64,000 bases of DNA from Agrobacterium leguminum (lineage in GTDB: Bacteria; Pseudomonadota; Alphaproteobacteria; Rhizobiales; Rhizobiaceae). Positions within the stretch are counted from its first letter, which is position 1. Every line of letters begins with the position of its first letter. Shown one piece after another: positions 34,848 through 43,384 of the stretch. The notes under the pieces are model-generated. The model ran no database searches. It was not told where the DNA came from and was given only the letters and a program-made list of their open reading frames with translations. The position numbers and the translations under genes are program-made. Location: the NCBI RefSeq assembly GCF_015704895.1, contig NZ_JADQWB010000005.1, forward strand, positions 248,001-312,000, written 5' to 3'.

Positions 34848-34871
34848 AAAATGCCTTGGAATGGGCGTTTT
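34848..34871 (+). terminator. Probable intrinsic terminator after the AhpD-like gene
   Basis: AAAATGCC and GGCGTTTT form an eight-pair stem with one G-U pair and an eight-base loop. The T residues are in the 3' arm, seven bases after the stop. It has a moderate A/T-rich base and only a short T-run. Confidence 0.45.
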
Positions 34872-34942
34872 GACGGTTGATACCGGAATAAAAGCAGAAC
34901 ACGGTTCTGGCCTTTATATCCCGAATCACTACATTGGGCCGC

Positions 34943-37417
34943 ATGAGCAACAGTTTTGACGATATGCCGTTCTTCGATGAGGAACCCGCCGCACCGCGCA
35001 GGGCAACGAACAATGCCGGTGCGGAAAGCAGCGGCGGGCTCGGCATTGCCGCCCGCGCCATGGCGGCGCGCGATCAGACGCGTGCTGCGCCCGACTATCT
35101 TTCCGGCCTCAACCCAGAACAGCGCGAGGCCGTGGAAACGCTGGACGGACCCGTTCTCGTGCTCGCCGGCGCCGGCACCGGCAAGACCCGCGTTCTGACG
35201 ACCCGCATCGCCCATATTCTCGCCACCGGCCGCGCCTATCCGAGCCAGATTCTTGCCGTGACCTTTACCAACAAGGCTGCCCGCGAGATGAAGGAACGTA
35301 TCGGCGTTCTCGTTGGCGGCGCTGTCGAGGGCATGCCCTGGCTCGGCACCTTCCACTCCATCGGCGTCAAGCTTTTGCGCCGCCATGCCGAACTCGTCGG
35401 CCTGAAATCGGATTTCACCATTCTCGATACGGATGACGTGGTGCGGCTGATCAAGCAGCTCATTCAGGCAGAAGGTCTGGATGACAAGCGCTGGCCGGCA
35501 AAGCAGTTCGCCGGCATGATCGACGGCTGGAAGAACAAGGGCCTGACGCCGCCGGACATTCCGGAGGGCGACAGCCGCGCCTTCGCCAACGGCAAGGGCC
35601 GCGAACTTTACACCGCCTATCAGAACCGGCTGAAGACGCTGAACGCCTGCGATTTCGGCGACCTTCTGATGCATCCGATCAGCATCTTCCGCCGCCACAC
35701 CGATATTCTGAAGGAGTATCACCAGAAGTTCCGTTACATTCTGGTGGACGAATATCAGGACACCAATACTGCGCAATATATGTGGCTGAGGCTGCTTGCC
35801 CAGCGCGCCAAGGGTGAACCGCAGAATGTCTGTTGCGTCGGCGACGACGACCAGTCGATCTATGGCTGGCGCGGCGCGGAAGTGGACAATATCCTCCGCT
35901 TCGACAAGGATTTCCCCGGCGCCAAGGTCATCAAGCTCGAACGCAACTACCGCTCCACGGAGCATATTCTCGGCGCGGCCGGCCATCTGATCGCCCATAA
36001 TGAGGGCCGTCTCGGCAAGACGCTGTTCACCGAACGCAGCAGCCCCGACGATGAAAAGGTCGTGGTGCATGCCGCCTGGGATTCCGAGGAGGAAGCCCGC
36101 GCCGTCGGCGAGGAGATCGAGCAGCTCCAGCGCAAGAACCACAAGCTGAACGACATGGCCATCCTCGTTCGCGCCTCCTTCCAGATGCGCGAATTCGAAG
36201 ACCGTTTTGTCACGCTTGGCCTCAATTACCGCGTCATCGGCGGTCCGCGCTTTTATGAGCGCCTCGAAATCCGCGACGCCATGGCCTATTTCCGGCTCGT
36301 CTGCCAGCCGGCCGACGATCTCGCCTTCGAGCGCATCGTCAATACGCCGAAGCGTGGTCTTGGCGATACGACGATCCGTAACCTGCACGATTATGCCCGC
36401 GCCCGCGATATTCCGATGCTGGCAGCGGCCGCCGACATCATCGAGACCGACGAGCTGAAGCCGAAGGCGCGCAAGGCGCTGTTCGATGTGGTGCAGGATT
36501 TCCGCCGCTGGCAGGGCCTCTTGGAAAACACCGAGCACACCACGCTTGCCGAGCAGATTCTCGACGAAAGCGGCTATACCGCCATGTGGCAGGCCGACAA
36601 GACCGCCGAAGCGCCCGGACGGCTTGAGAACCTCAAGGAACTCATCCGCTCGATGGAGGCCTTCGAGAGCATGCGCGGCTTCCTTGAGCACGTCGCCCTC
36701 GTCATGGATGCCGAACAGAACGAAAATCTCGATGCCGTCTCCATCATGACGCTGCATTCCGCCAAGGGTCTGGAATTCGACACCGTCTTCCTGCCCGGCT
36801 GGGAAGAAGGCCTGTTCCCGCACCAGCGCGCGCTGGACGAAGGCGGGCGCTCCGGCCTGGAGGAAGAACGCCGCCTCGCTTACGTTGGCATCACCCGCGC
36901 CAAGAAGCTTTGCCATATCTGGTTCGTCTCGAACCGGCGCATTCACGGGCTGTGGCAATCCACCCTGCCCTCGCGTTTCCTCGATGAACTGCCGCCCGCC
37001 CATGTGGACGTTGCGGCATCCGACAGCAATTACGGCGGTTATGGCGGACGCGGCGGCTACGGCCAATCGCGCTTCGACAAGGCCGATCCTTTCACCAACA
37101 ACTATTCCACCCCCGGCTGGAAGCGCGCGCAGCAGAACCGCAGCGACGCCACCCGTGACAATTGGGGCACCCGCTCCGGCCATGCGGTCGAACGCATCGG
37201 TTATGGCGAAAGCGGCCCGCGCACCCGCACGATCGACGGCGAACTGGTGGCGAAATCCGTCGCCGACACGCCATCGAAATTTTTTGTCGGCGACCGCGTC
37301 TTCCACCTCAAATTCGGCAATGGCAATATTTCCGCCATCGAAGGAAACAAGCTGACGATCGACTTCGATCGCGCCGGCCAGAAGCGCGTGCTGGACGGAT
37401 TTGTGGAAAAGGTCTGA
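34943..37417 (+). CDS. uvrD: UvrD/PcrA-type superfamily-1 DNA helicase
   Basis: An 824-residue 3'-5' helicase for nucleotide-excision and mismatch repair. Walker A is at residues 75-82 (AGAGTGKT), motif Ia VTFTNKAAREMKER, motif II YILVDEYQDTN, motif III GDDDQSIYGWRGA, motif IV ERNYRS, and motif V SIMTLHSAKGLEFDTVFLPGWEEG. A glycine-rich stretch (YGGYGGRGGYG) precedes the C-terminal Tudor-like domain (VGDRVFHLKFGNG). The start at 34943 begins MSNSFDDMP; a TTG nine bases upstream is less likely. Confidence 0.94.
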   Translation: MSNSFDDMPFFDEEPAAPRRATNNAGAESSGGLGIAARAMAARDQTRAAPDYLSGLNPEQREAVETLDGPVLVLAGAGTGKTRVLTTRIAHILATGRAYPSQILAVTFTNKAAREMKERIGVLVGGAVEGMPWLGTFHSIGVKLLRRHAELVGLKSDFTILDTDDVVRLIKQLIQAEGLDDKRWPAKQFAGMIDGWKNKGLTPPDIPEGDSRAFANGKGRELYTAYQNRLKTLNACDFGDLLMHPISIFRRHTDILKEYHQKFRYILVDEYQDTNTAQYMWLRLLAQRAKGEPQNVCCVGDDDQSIYGWRGAEVDNILRFDKDFPGAKVIKLERNYRSTEHILGAAGHLIAHNEGRLGKTLFTERSSPDDEKVVVHAAWDSEEEARAVGEEIEQLQRKNHKLNDMAILVRASFQMREFEDRFVTLGLNYRVIGGPRFYERLEIRDAMAYFRLVCQPADDLAFERIVNTPKRGLGDTTIRNLHDYARARDIPMLAAAADIIETDELKPKARKALFDVVQDFRRWQGLLENTEHTTLAEQILDESGYTAMWQADKTAEAPGRLENLKELIRSMEAFESMRGFLEHVALVMDAEQNENLDAVSIMTLHSAKGLEFDTVFLPGWEEGLFPHQRALDEGGRSGLEEERRLAYVGITRAKKLCHIWFVSNRRIHGLWQSTLPSRFLDELPPAHVDVAASDSNYGGYGGRGGYGQSRFDKADPFTNNYSTPGWKRAQQNRSDATRDNWGTRSGHAVERIGYGESGPRTRTIDGELVAKSVADTPSKFFVGDRVFHLKFGNGNISAIEGNKLTIDFDRAGQKRVLDGFVEKV

Positions 37418-37498
37418 TTCGACAACCGTGAGTGCCTGAAGGCTGCTTTTTCCATAGCCCGCGTCATGCCGTTGCAATAAAGGAGTTGCAATGGGGAA

Positions 37499-38332
37499 GT
37501 GGAACTGGCGAGGACAGCTTTGCATATATTACCGAAAAGCCAGCGCAGGCTCGCCGTTTTCCTGATCAATATGGACAGCGCCACCAAACGCCTCGCGGAT
37601 ATGACCGCGCGCCTCGACGCCATGGGGCTCAAGGCGGAGCGTGTCCCCGGCGTCAATGGCAGGGAACTGAATTACCCCATCCCGGAATTCAGCGAGATTT
37701 CCTACATGCTCATGCATGGCCGCCGCACCTCGCCGCCGGAAATCGGCTGCTATCTCAGCCATGTCGCCTGCGCCAATAAATTCATGGCGGGCGATGCCGA
37801 TATCGCGCTCATCCTTGAGGATGACGTGGTCTTCGACGATGATTTTCTCAACGCCATCGACGAGGCGGTGCTGAATGGCGGCGACTGGGATTTGCTGCGG
37901 CTCACGACGGTCAGCAATGGCCGGAAATTCCCGTTCCGCCCGCTTTCCAACGGTCGTTCGCTCGCCATTGCCATCACGCGGGAAAAAGGGTCGGGAGCCT
38001 ATCTCGTCAACCGTCGCGCCGGAAAATGGATATCGAAGCTGATCCCCATGCGGCTCGCTTATGACATCGCATTCGATCTGGAATATCTCGCGGGGCTGAA
38101 GGCGGCCTTCCTCTACCCGCTCTGCGCCACGCAGGATGCGGATGGGGAAAGCCAGATCCAGAACAATCTGCGCATCTACCGCCTGCCGCGCTGGCGCTAT
38201 TTCACCGTTCTGCCCTATCGCGCCTATCTGGAAACCAGCCGGTTCCTGCTGCGTGGCATTCGCTTCGCCGTCGCCAAAGTGTGCGTTGCGATGGAGCGCG
38301 GCAAGGGCAAGACCGCCCCGGCCGGTCATTGA
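37499..38332 (+). CDS. Family-25 glycosyltransferase (LPS biosynthesis type)
   Basis: About 277 residues. It matches glycosyltransferase family 25: VFLINMDSATKRLADM at the N-terminus, GCYLSHVACANKF, and LILEDDVVFDDDF with the metal-binding acidic motif. It probably adds galactose or a similar sugar to lipopolysaccharide. The start is doubtful: in frame there is a GTG at 37499. The strong AAAGGAG site at 37479-37485 instead serves an out-of-frame ATG at 37491 that opens a 24-codon frame overlapping the gene. Translational coupling is possible. Confidence 0.82.
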   Translation: MELARTALHILPKSQRRLAVFLINMDSATKRLADMTARLDAMGLKAERVPGVNGRELNYPIPEFSEISYMLMHGRRTSPPEIGCYLSHVACANKFMAGDADIALILEDDVVFDDDFLNAIDEAVLNGGDWDLLRLTTVSNGRKFPFRPLSNGRSLAIAITREKGSGAYLVNRRAGKWISKLIPMRLAYDIAFDLEYLAGLKAAFLYPLCATQDADGESQIQNNLRIYRLPRWRYFTVLPYRAYLETSRFLLRGIRFAVAKVCVAMERGKGKTAPAGH

Positions 38333-38342
38333 TCGATCCGTC

Positions 38343-38462
38343 TTACACTTCGCCGGGCGTGAAGCCGACGAGATAGATCGCCGCGACCGCGGCTGCGAGA
38401 ATGAAAATAGAAATGACGAAAATCGTCATCCGGTTCAATGGTTTGCGCGTCGTTTTCTTCAT
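38343..38462 (-). CDS. Small single-pass membrane protein (39 aa)
   Basis: A 39-residue frame, MKKTTRKPLNRMTIFVIS at its N-terminus, with a basic cytoplasmic tip, one transmembrane helix (about residues 13-32) and a short tail ending GFTPGEV. The positive-inside basic N-terminus and helix look like a real membrane peptide. No strong ribosome-binding site is visible and the function is unknown. It ends ten bases from the convergent glycosyltransferase gene. Confidence 0.45.
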   Translation of the reverse strand: MKKTTRKPLNRMTIFVISIFILAAAVAAIYLVGFTPGEV

Positions 38463-38603
38463 GGTGGAATAATGCGTGGCCGGACTGCTTGTTCCGCAAC
38501 GCACAGGATAATGTCGTCTAAAACGGTGAGCCGGTGCAATTCGATTCCGCTTCAGGCACATATGGGCTAAAGCTCGTCTCCATCTTCAGCTTTCCGGCCC
38601 GCC

Positions 38604-39086
38604 ATGACAGACACGACGCATCCACGCCTCAACCCGCTGCATCTTGCCGCCGCCTTCGCCAGCGGCTGCCTTTTGACATTGATGGTGCATTTCAACGGTC
38701 AGCTTGCCCATTACGGCAATGCGCTGTTTTCCTCCTGGACGGCGCATGGCACCGGCACGGTGGCGGCGCTGATCTATCTCGCCATCATGCGTCCGAAGAA
38801 AGATGAAGGCGCGGCAGAAAAACCGAAAGCGCCGCTCTGGGCCTATTGCGGCGGGGTCGTGGGTGCGGCCATCGTCATCCTCACCTCCACCGCCGTCAAT
38901 TCGCCGCTGGCGCTTTCCGGCACCATTGCGCTCGGGCTTGGCGGACAGGTGATCTTCAGCCTCCTGGCGGATCTTTTCGGCCTCTTCGGCCTGCCCAAAA
39001 GAAAGCCGGACCTGCGGGACATGGCGGCGGTGGCGCTCATTCTCTGCGGCAGCGCCCTCATCATCCTTGTCGGGAGAACGGCATGA
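38604..39086 (+). CDS. Half-size DMT transporter (YdcZ/DUF606 family), subunit 1
   Basis: A 160-residue membrane protein with about five helices: LAAAFASGCLLTLMVHFNGQLAHYGNALFSSW, SPLALSGTIALGLGGQVIFSLLADLFG, and a C-terminal helix ending ILVGRTA. This is the DUF606/YdcZ pattern. Its stop overlaps the start of a second, homologous half-size gene by four bases. The two likely form a heterodimeric transporter. The substrate is unknown. Confidence 0.85.
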   Translation: MTDTTHPRLNPLHLAAAFASGCLLTLMVHFNGQLAHYGNALFSSWTAHGTGTVAALIYLAIMRPKKDEGAAEKPKAPLWAYCGGVVGAAIVILTSTAVNSPLALSGTIALGLGGQVIFSLLADLFGLFGLPKRKPDLRDMAAVALILCGSALIILVGRTA

Positions 39087-39508
39087 TCGTCTGGATCGCC
39101 ATGGCCTTTACCGGCGGCGTCTTCGTGGCGCTGAGCCGCCAGATCAACGGCCGCCTCAGCCTGTCCAACTCGCCGCTCATCGCATCGTTCTGGAACCACG
39201 TTGTCGGTTTTGCCGTGCTGACGGTCATCGGCCTCATCGTCGGCGGCCTCATTCCGCCGGGCGCGGCCGATGCGCCCTGGCTTGCCTTTATCGGCGGGCC
39301 GATCGGCGTCGTCTTCATCGCTTCGGGAAGCTGGCTCATTCCGCGCATCGGTGCGGTCAATACCGCCCTTCTGGTCATCAGCGGCCAGATGGTCTCAGGC
39401 GTGGTTCTCGATCTTTTTGGCGATCATCCGCCGAAACTCTGGGCAAGCGCACTCGGCATCCTGCTCATCTTCGCCGGCATGGTGCTGACACAGCAGCGCG
39501 GTCGCTAG
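39083..39508 (+). CDS. Half-size DMT transporter (YdcZ/DUF606 family), subunit 2
   Basis: A 141-residue membrane protein with the same fold as the preceding gene: FTGGVFVALSRQINGRLSLSNSPLIASFWNH, then IGGPIGVVFIASGSWLIPRIG, then LVISGQMVSGVVLDLFG. The Q-x-N-G-x-L motif is shared with its partner. The ATG at 39083 overlaps the partner's stop (ATGA). Tandem half-size genes imply a two-subunit pump with antiparallel halves, as in paired SMR proteins. Confidence 0.85.
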   Translation: MIVWIAMAFTGGVFVALSRQINGRLSLSNSPLIASFWNHVVGFAVLTVIGLIVGGLIPPGAADAPWLAFIGGPIGVVFIASGSWLIPRIGAVNTALLVISGQMVSGVVLDLFGDHPPKLWASALGILLIFAGMVLTQQRGR

Positions 39509-39556
39509 AGCATTTCCAGTAAACGTGCGAAGCGGTTTTGCATCAGGAAAATGCGG
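39507..39556. repeat. Candidate rhizobial intergenic repeat (AGAGCATTT type)
   Basis: The sequence starting AGAGCATTTCCAGTAAACGT at the stop of the DMT pair, with a GCGGTTTTG core and AAAATGC end, resembles short repeats found many times in rhizobial intergenic regions. No second copy was found by eye in this window, so the assignment rests on recall. Confidence 0.35.
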
Positions 39557-39561
39557 AAAGC

Positions 39562-40848
39562 TCAGGAATCGCTGCCGCGCGAAAACATGCCGAGCAGAGT
39601 CTTGCCGCCGCTTTTACCGCCGCTGCTCGCAAGCGTCGGCCGGTTGCCGTTCAACTTCGGCACCACCACCATGCGCTTGACTTCGCCGCGCTTGAAGGCC
39701 GCAAGGAAGCGCGGGTAATCCCGGAACACCACGCAGCCATTCGATTCGCCGCGTTTCGCCAGCATGTAGGTATGCGCCAGAAGACCGTCGCGACCATGCG
39801 GGTTGACGCCGTTTTCCGGCGTCAAGCGAATGGCCTCGACGCCATGGAACCGCGCCTCTCGCATCGTCAGACGATAGCTGGAAGGCGGCGTCGAACCGCG
39901 CATTCTCACATGCACATAATCGGGGTTGTCGCGCATCTTGCCGATGCCGGAATGCGCTTCGAGTTTCTCGCCATTCGGCATGTGCACCACGCCGGAGGAA
40001 ATATCGTAGATCGCCGTGCCATTACCGCGATCCGGCCATGGAACCGCATCCATCTTGCTCGGCTCGCGCATCGGATTGTCAGGCTTTGCAAAGGCGAGCA
40101 TGGCGCCGGTGCTCTGCTTCGGCGGCGCAGGCGCGCGAAGGGGAACCGGCGCATCGAAAGCCGGTGCCGAAGCGACGACCGGAACATGTTCCTCGGTCTT
40201 GGACGATGTCGCGGGACGCGGTGACGGCTCGACCGTCTGAGCCGTCGCAACCTCGGGACGGAAGCTCGGCAGCGGCACATCATCGGGCAGCAGGCTGCTT
40301 GCCTCTTCCTCGATCTGCGGCCGCGCCAACGCCACTTCAAATGCCGGGTGCTGCGGAACGGCGCTCTGATAGGCAACCTCGGAGGTGCGACCCAGGGCCG
40401 AATCGACGATCGCCGACGGCTTGAGCGCGGCAAGCTGCTTCACGGTCGCCTGCCCTTTTGCGTTGGCAGCCGCGCCGAAGCGCTCGCCGAATTCCTTCGC
40501 GCCGATCTCGGGCATGATGCCGGCGAGGCGAACCGCCTTCTGCTGGCCATGGCTGTGGTCGCTCAGGCGGGAAAACTTGCGCACGTGAATATCCCGCGCG
40601 GCCGCGTGGGCAATTGCCGTCTCAGTGGAAGCGAATCGCGTCACCAACGTCTTTTCAAACTGCCCGACACCATGCGAAGCGGCGGCCATGCCGTGCAGCG
40701 AGGCAAAGGCGGCGAAGGCGAAAAGGCCGGCAAAGGCGCCGCCGCCGAGAAGGGCGGACATTCGGCCGAACGCGAAGGATTTGCCTCTCTTGACGGAAGA
40801 CGAACCGGCAAGACCGGCGCCATTATAGGCCGCAGCAGAAAACGCCAT
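39562..40848 (-). CDS. Membrane-anchored DUF2778 (Tlde1-like) protein
   Basis: A 428-residue protein with one N-terminal transmembrane helix (GGGAFAGLFAFAAFASLHGM) and a long Pro/Ala-rich periplasmic linker. The C-terminal DUF2778 domain carries the cysteine signature HTYMLAKRGESNGCVVFRDY, preceded by AIYDISSGVVHMPNGEKLEAHSGIG. That domain is related to L,D-transpeptidase/carboxypeptidase effectors (Tlde1), so action on peptidoglycan is likely. No immunity gene or type VI secretion gene lies nearby, which favours an endogenous cell-wall role. Confidence 0.75.
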   Translation of the reverse strand: MAFSAAAYNGAGLAGSSSVKRGKSFAFGRMSALLGGGAFAGLFAFAAFASLHGMAAASHGVGQFEKTLVTRFASTETAIAHAAARDIHVRKFSRLSDHSHGQQKAVRLAGIMPEIGAKEFGERFGAAANAKGQATVKQLAALKPSAIVDSALGRTSEVAYQSAVPQHPAFEVALARPQIEEEASSLLPDDVPLPSFRPEVATAQTVEPSPRPATSSKTEEHVPVVASAPAFDAPVPLRAPAPPKQSTGAMLAFAKPDNPMREPSKMDAVPWPDRGNGTAIYDISSGVVHMPNGEKLEAHSGIGKMRDNPDYVHVRMRGSTPPSSYRLTMREARFHGVEAIRLTPENGVNPHGRDGLLAHTYMLAKRGESNGCVVFRDYPRFLAAFKRGEVKRMVVVPKLNGNRPTLASSGGKSGGKTLLGMFSRGSDS

Positions 40849-41305
40849 GATACTCGTTACTCGAACCGTTCACGCACACCCGGCCGACGCCGGAGGGATT
40901 TTGGGACATCCGAAGGGCGGGCAAACACCACGCCGGTTTCGGAACTGACTGGTTCGAAGCATGACGAATTATGGTAACCAAAGTGTTTACGAGTCCCTGC
41001 AAAAATAATTCGTTAAGGTCTGCGCATTGTAAGGCGAAGGCAAAACAATGACTTGCGCCGAGACTGCGTGCATCCGCACTGCATCTTCCCGGGAAATGCC
41101 CCTTAAAGGGTCGTCATCGGCCTAAAAAATTTCCGTCGCCGCATTGTCAGGTAAATTCCGACTTGGCCGGAAATTTGCTGCAAATGCGGCAGGACTGCGA
41201 CAGGGCAAGCCCCTGCCCGAAACACCCGTGCCTGCCGGATAGGTCGAAAGGGGCTTGATCCGTTAAAGCCGGCTTGGCATCCTGCCCTAAAAAGGGAGGC
41301 ACATC
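40849..41305. other. Intergenic region with no clear gene
   Basis: This 457-base gap separates the divergent DUF2778 and nicotinamidase genes. It should hold both promoters. It contains one short frame (41048-41125, 25 codons) with a GAAGG ribosome-binding-like site, and several AT-rich stretches around 40960-41020. No tRNA, terminator with a T-run or conserved RNA was recognised. Confidence 0.5.
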
Positions 41306-41932
41306 ATGAAGGCGCTGCTGCTCATCGATATCCAGAACGGTTTTTGCCCGGGCGGCAATCTGGCCGTTGCCGATGGCGACAGGGTCGTGCCCATCGCCAA
41401 TGCCCTGATCGACAATGGCGGCTACGATCTCATCGTCGCCTCGCAGGACTGGCACCCTGAAAATCACGGCAGCTTCGCCTCCCAGCATCCCGGCAAGAAG
41501 CCCTTCGACATGGGCGAACTCTCCGGCAAACCGCAGATGATGTGGCCGGACCATTGCGTGCAGGGCACGCCGGATGCGGAATTCCATCCCGACCTCAAGA
41601 CGGACGCCTTCGATTATATTCAGCAAAAGGGCGAAAACCCCGCCGTCGACAGCTATTCCGCCTTTCGCGACAATGACCAGGGCGCGATGACGGGACTGGC
41701 CGATTATCTGAGCCGTCAGGGTGTCACGCAACTCGACGTCTGCGGCCTTGCCACCGATTATTGCGTCAGTTTTTCGGTGCTCGATGCCCTCGACATGCTG
41801 CCCGGTGTGAATGTCCGTTTCATCGAAGATGCCAGCCGCGGCATCGACCCGCAGGGCATCAAGGCCGCGATTTCGACGATGCGGGAAAAAGGCGCGGCCA
41901 TTCTCAAAAGCCGCGACATATTGCGGGACTAG
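41306..41932 (+). CDS. pncA: Nicotinamidase
   Basis: A 208-residue isochorismatase-fold hydrolase that converts nicotinamide to nicotinate for NAD recycling. The likely catalytic triad is Asp8 (LLIDIQNGFCPGG), Lys108 (QQKGENPAVDSYSAF) and Cys153 (GLATDYCV). The metal-binding residues are in QDWHPENHGSF (Asp48, His50, His54). AAGGGAGG precedes the ATG. The gene is convergent with a DUF2164 gene, one base beyond its stop. Confidence 0.95.
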   Translation: MKALLLIDIQNGFCPGGNLAVADGDRVVPIANALIDNGGYDLIVASQDWHPENHGSFASQHPGKKPFDMGELSGKPQMMWPDHCVQGTPDAEFHPDLKTDAFDYIQQKGENPAVDSYSAFRDNDQGAMTGLADYLSRQGVTQLDVCGLATDYCVSFSVLDALDMLPGVNVRFIEDASRGIDPQGIKAAISTMREKGAAILKSRDILRD

Positions 41933-41933
41933 T

Positions 41934-42170
41934 TTAGCGCGGCTTCGGCTTCTCCAGCACGTCGATATCGCCTGCTGCATCCTCAAGGCGTCTCAGGATC
42001 GCGGCATGTGCATCCCGGAGCCCCTCATTATAAAAAACGTGCCCCAGCTCCTCGGCCAGAAAATCCACGAAGATTTCCGCCTGCAGATGGCCGATTTCGG
42101 CTTCGGTCTCCCGGGCAAGATAGTCCCGGATACGTGCGGCCAGGGCGGCCTTTTCCTGCTTTTCCAGCAT
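41934..42170 (-). CDS. DUF2164-like small protein
   Basis: A 78-residue protein, MLEKQEKAALAARIRDYL at the start, then ETEAEIGHLQAEIFVDFLAEELGHVFYNEGLRDA. The order of helices and the F-V-D-F...G-x-x-F-Y-N-x-G-L-x-D-A core match DUF2164. GGAAG precedes the ATG by four bases. Function unknown. It ends one base from pncA and is divergent from azlC. Confidence 0.75.
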   Translation of the reverse strand: MLEKQEKAALAARIRDYLARETEAEIGHLQAEIFVDFLAEELGHVFYNEGLRDAHAAILRRLEDAAGDIDVLEKPKPR

Positions 42171-42353
42171 CGATCTTCCATCGTCTGACTGTTGAGGGGT
42201 ACGGGAGGAAGGCGGTGAAACCGTCCGTCCGGCACCGGCCATATGGGGCGTTACCGTAACGGAAGCTTCAAGGGAATCAATCGATCCATTCATGCAATTC
42301 GTTTGCCAGCCGGGCGGGACGGCGATAGAGCGGCGGGCAAGGAGTTTCCAGAA

Positions 42354-43073
42354 ATGTTCAATGCAGATTTTCGCGAGGGATTGAAGAGCGGTTTCCCGAT
42401 CGCCCTCTCCGCCGCCCCCTTCGGTGCGCTGTTCGGCGCGGTCGCAGTCGATAACGGGCTCAGCGTCACCGAAGCCACGATCATGAGCGGCACCGTCTAT
42501 GCGGGCGCGAGCCAGCTCGTGGGTATCGAATTGTTCGGCCAGAAGGTTGCCCCCTGGCTGATCGTTCTATCCGTCTTCGCCGTCAATTTCCGCCATATCC
42601 TCTATTCGGCCGCCATTGCCCGGATGATCTCGAACTGGTCTTTCCTGCAAAAGGCCGCGGGCTTCTTCGTACTGGTCGATCCGCAATTCGCCGAATCGGT
42701 CAGGAAATACGAAAATACCGGCACGGTCGGCTTTTCCTGGTACATGGGCTTTGCAGCGCCGGTCTATGTGCTGTGGCTGGCCATGACCATTCTCGGCGCA
42801 TCGCTCGGCAATATGGTCGGCGATCCCAAAGCCATCGGTCTCGATGTGCTGCTGCCGATCTATTTCATGGGTATGGTCTTGAGCTTCCGCCAGCGGGAGA
42901 ATTTCTACCCTGTCATGCTGGCAAGCGCGGTCGGTGCAACGGTTGCCTATCACATCGTCGGTTCGCCATGGCATGTCAGCCTCGGCGCCGTCGCCGGAAT
43001 TCTCGTCGCGGTCCTCTATCCACCGAAGCCGAACGACGGGACGAATTCTGAAAGCAGGGTGGAAACGCCATGA
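42354..43073 (+). CDS. azlC: AzlC-family branched-chain amino acid exporter subunit
   Basis: A 239-residue membrane protein. The signature is LKSGFPIALSAAPFGALFGAVAVDNGLS, YAGASQLVGIELFGQ and VNFRHILYSAAIA, with about seven helices. It pairs with the small AzlD subunit encoded four bases overlapping downstream (ATGA); together they export branched-chain or related amino acids. AAGGAG lies nine bases before the ATG at 42354, which sets the start. Confidence 0.92.
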   Translation: MFNADFREGLKSGFPIALSAAPFGALFGAVAVDNGLSVTEATIMSGTVYAGASQLVGIELFGQKVAPWLIVLSVFAVNFRHILYSAAIARMISNWSFLQKAAGFFVLVDPQFAESVRKYENTGTVGFSWYMGFAAPVYVLWLAMTILGASLGNMVGDPKAIGLDVLLPIYFMGMVLSFRQRENFYPVMLASAVGATVAYHIVGSPWHVSLGAVAGILVAVLYPPKPNDGTNSESRVETP

Positions 43074-43384
43074 GCGACATGCTGCACGCCGATACGCTGA
43101 TCCTGATCGCACTCGCCGCCATCGCCACCTATCTGACCCGCATCGGCGGTTATGTGCTGATGACGCGGATGAAATCCATCCCGCCGCGCATGGAAGCGGG
43201 ACTGAACGCCGTTCCCGTCGCGGTTTTGACCACGCTCGTCGCACCCGCCTTTTTCGAAGGCGGATACGAGGTGAAGATCGGCATGGTGGCAGCCCTTCTG
43301 GTCTGCCTGCGCTTTCCCGGCCTGACGATGCTCGCCATCGGCTGGGCCATCGTCATCGCCATCAGGCATTTCGGGCTGCTTTAA
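43070..43384 (+). CDS. azlD: AzlD-domain small subunit
   Basis: A 104-residue protein of four helices with TYLTRIGGYVLMTRMKSIPPRMEAGLNAVPVAVL and a C-terminal FPGLTMLAIGWAIVIAIRHFGLL. This matches AzlD, the partner of AzlC. It overlaps azlC by four bases. Its stop overlaps that of the convergent aminopeptidase gene by four bases. Confidence 0.9.
   Translation: MSDMLHADTLILIALAAIATYLTRIGGYVLMTRMKSIPPRMEAGLNAVPVAVLTTLVAPAFFEGGYEVKIGMVAALLVCLRFPGLTMLAIGWAIVIAIRHFGLL

Noticed and set aside
34676-37525. A 949-codon minus-strand frame opposite uvrD
   Set aside because: The UvrD motifs on the plus strand are complete and in order, so the opposite frame is a shadow.
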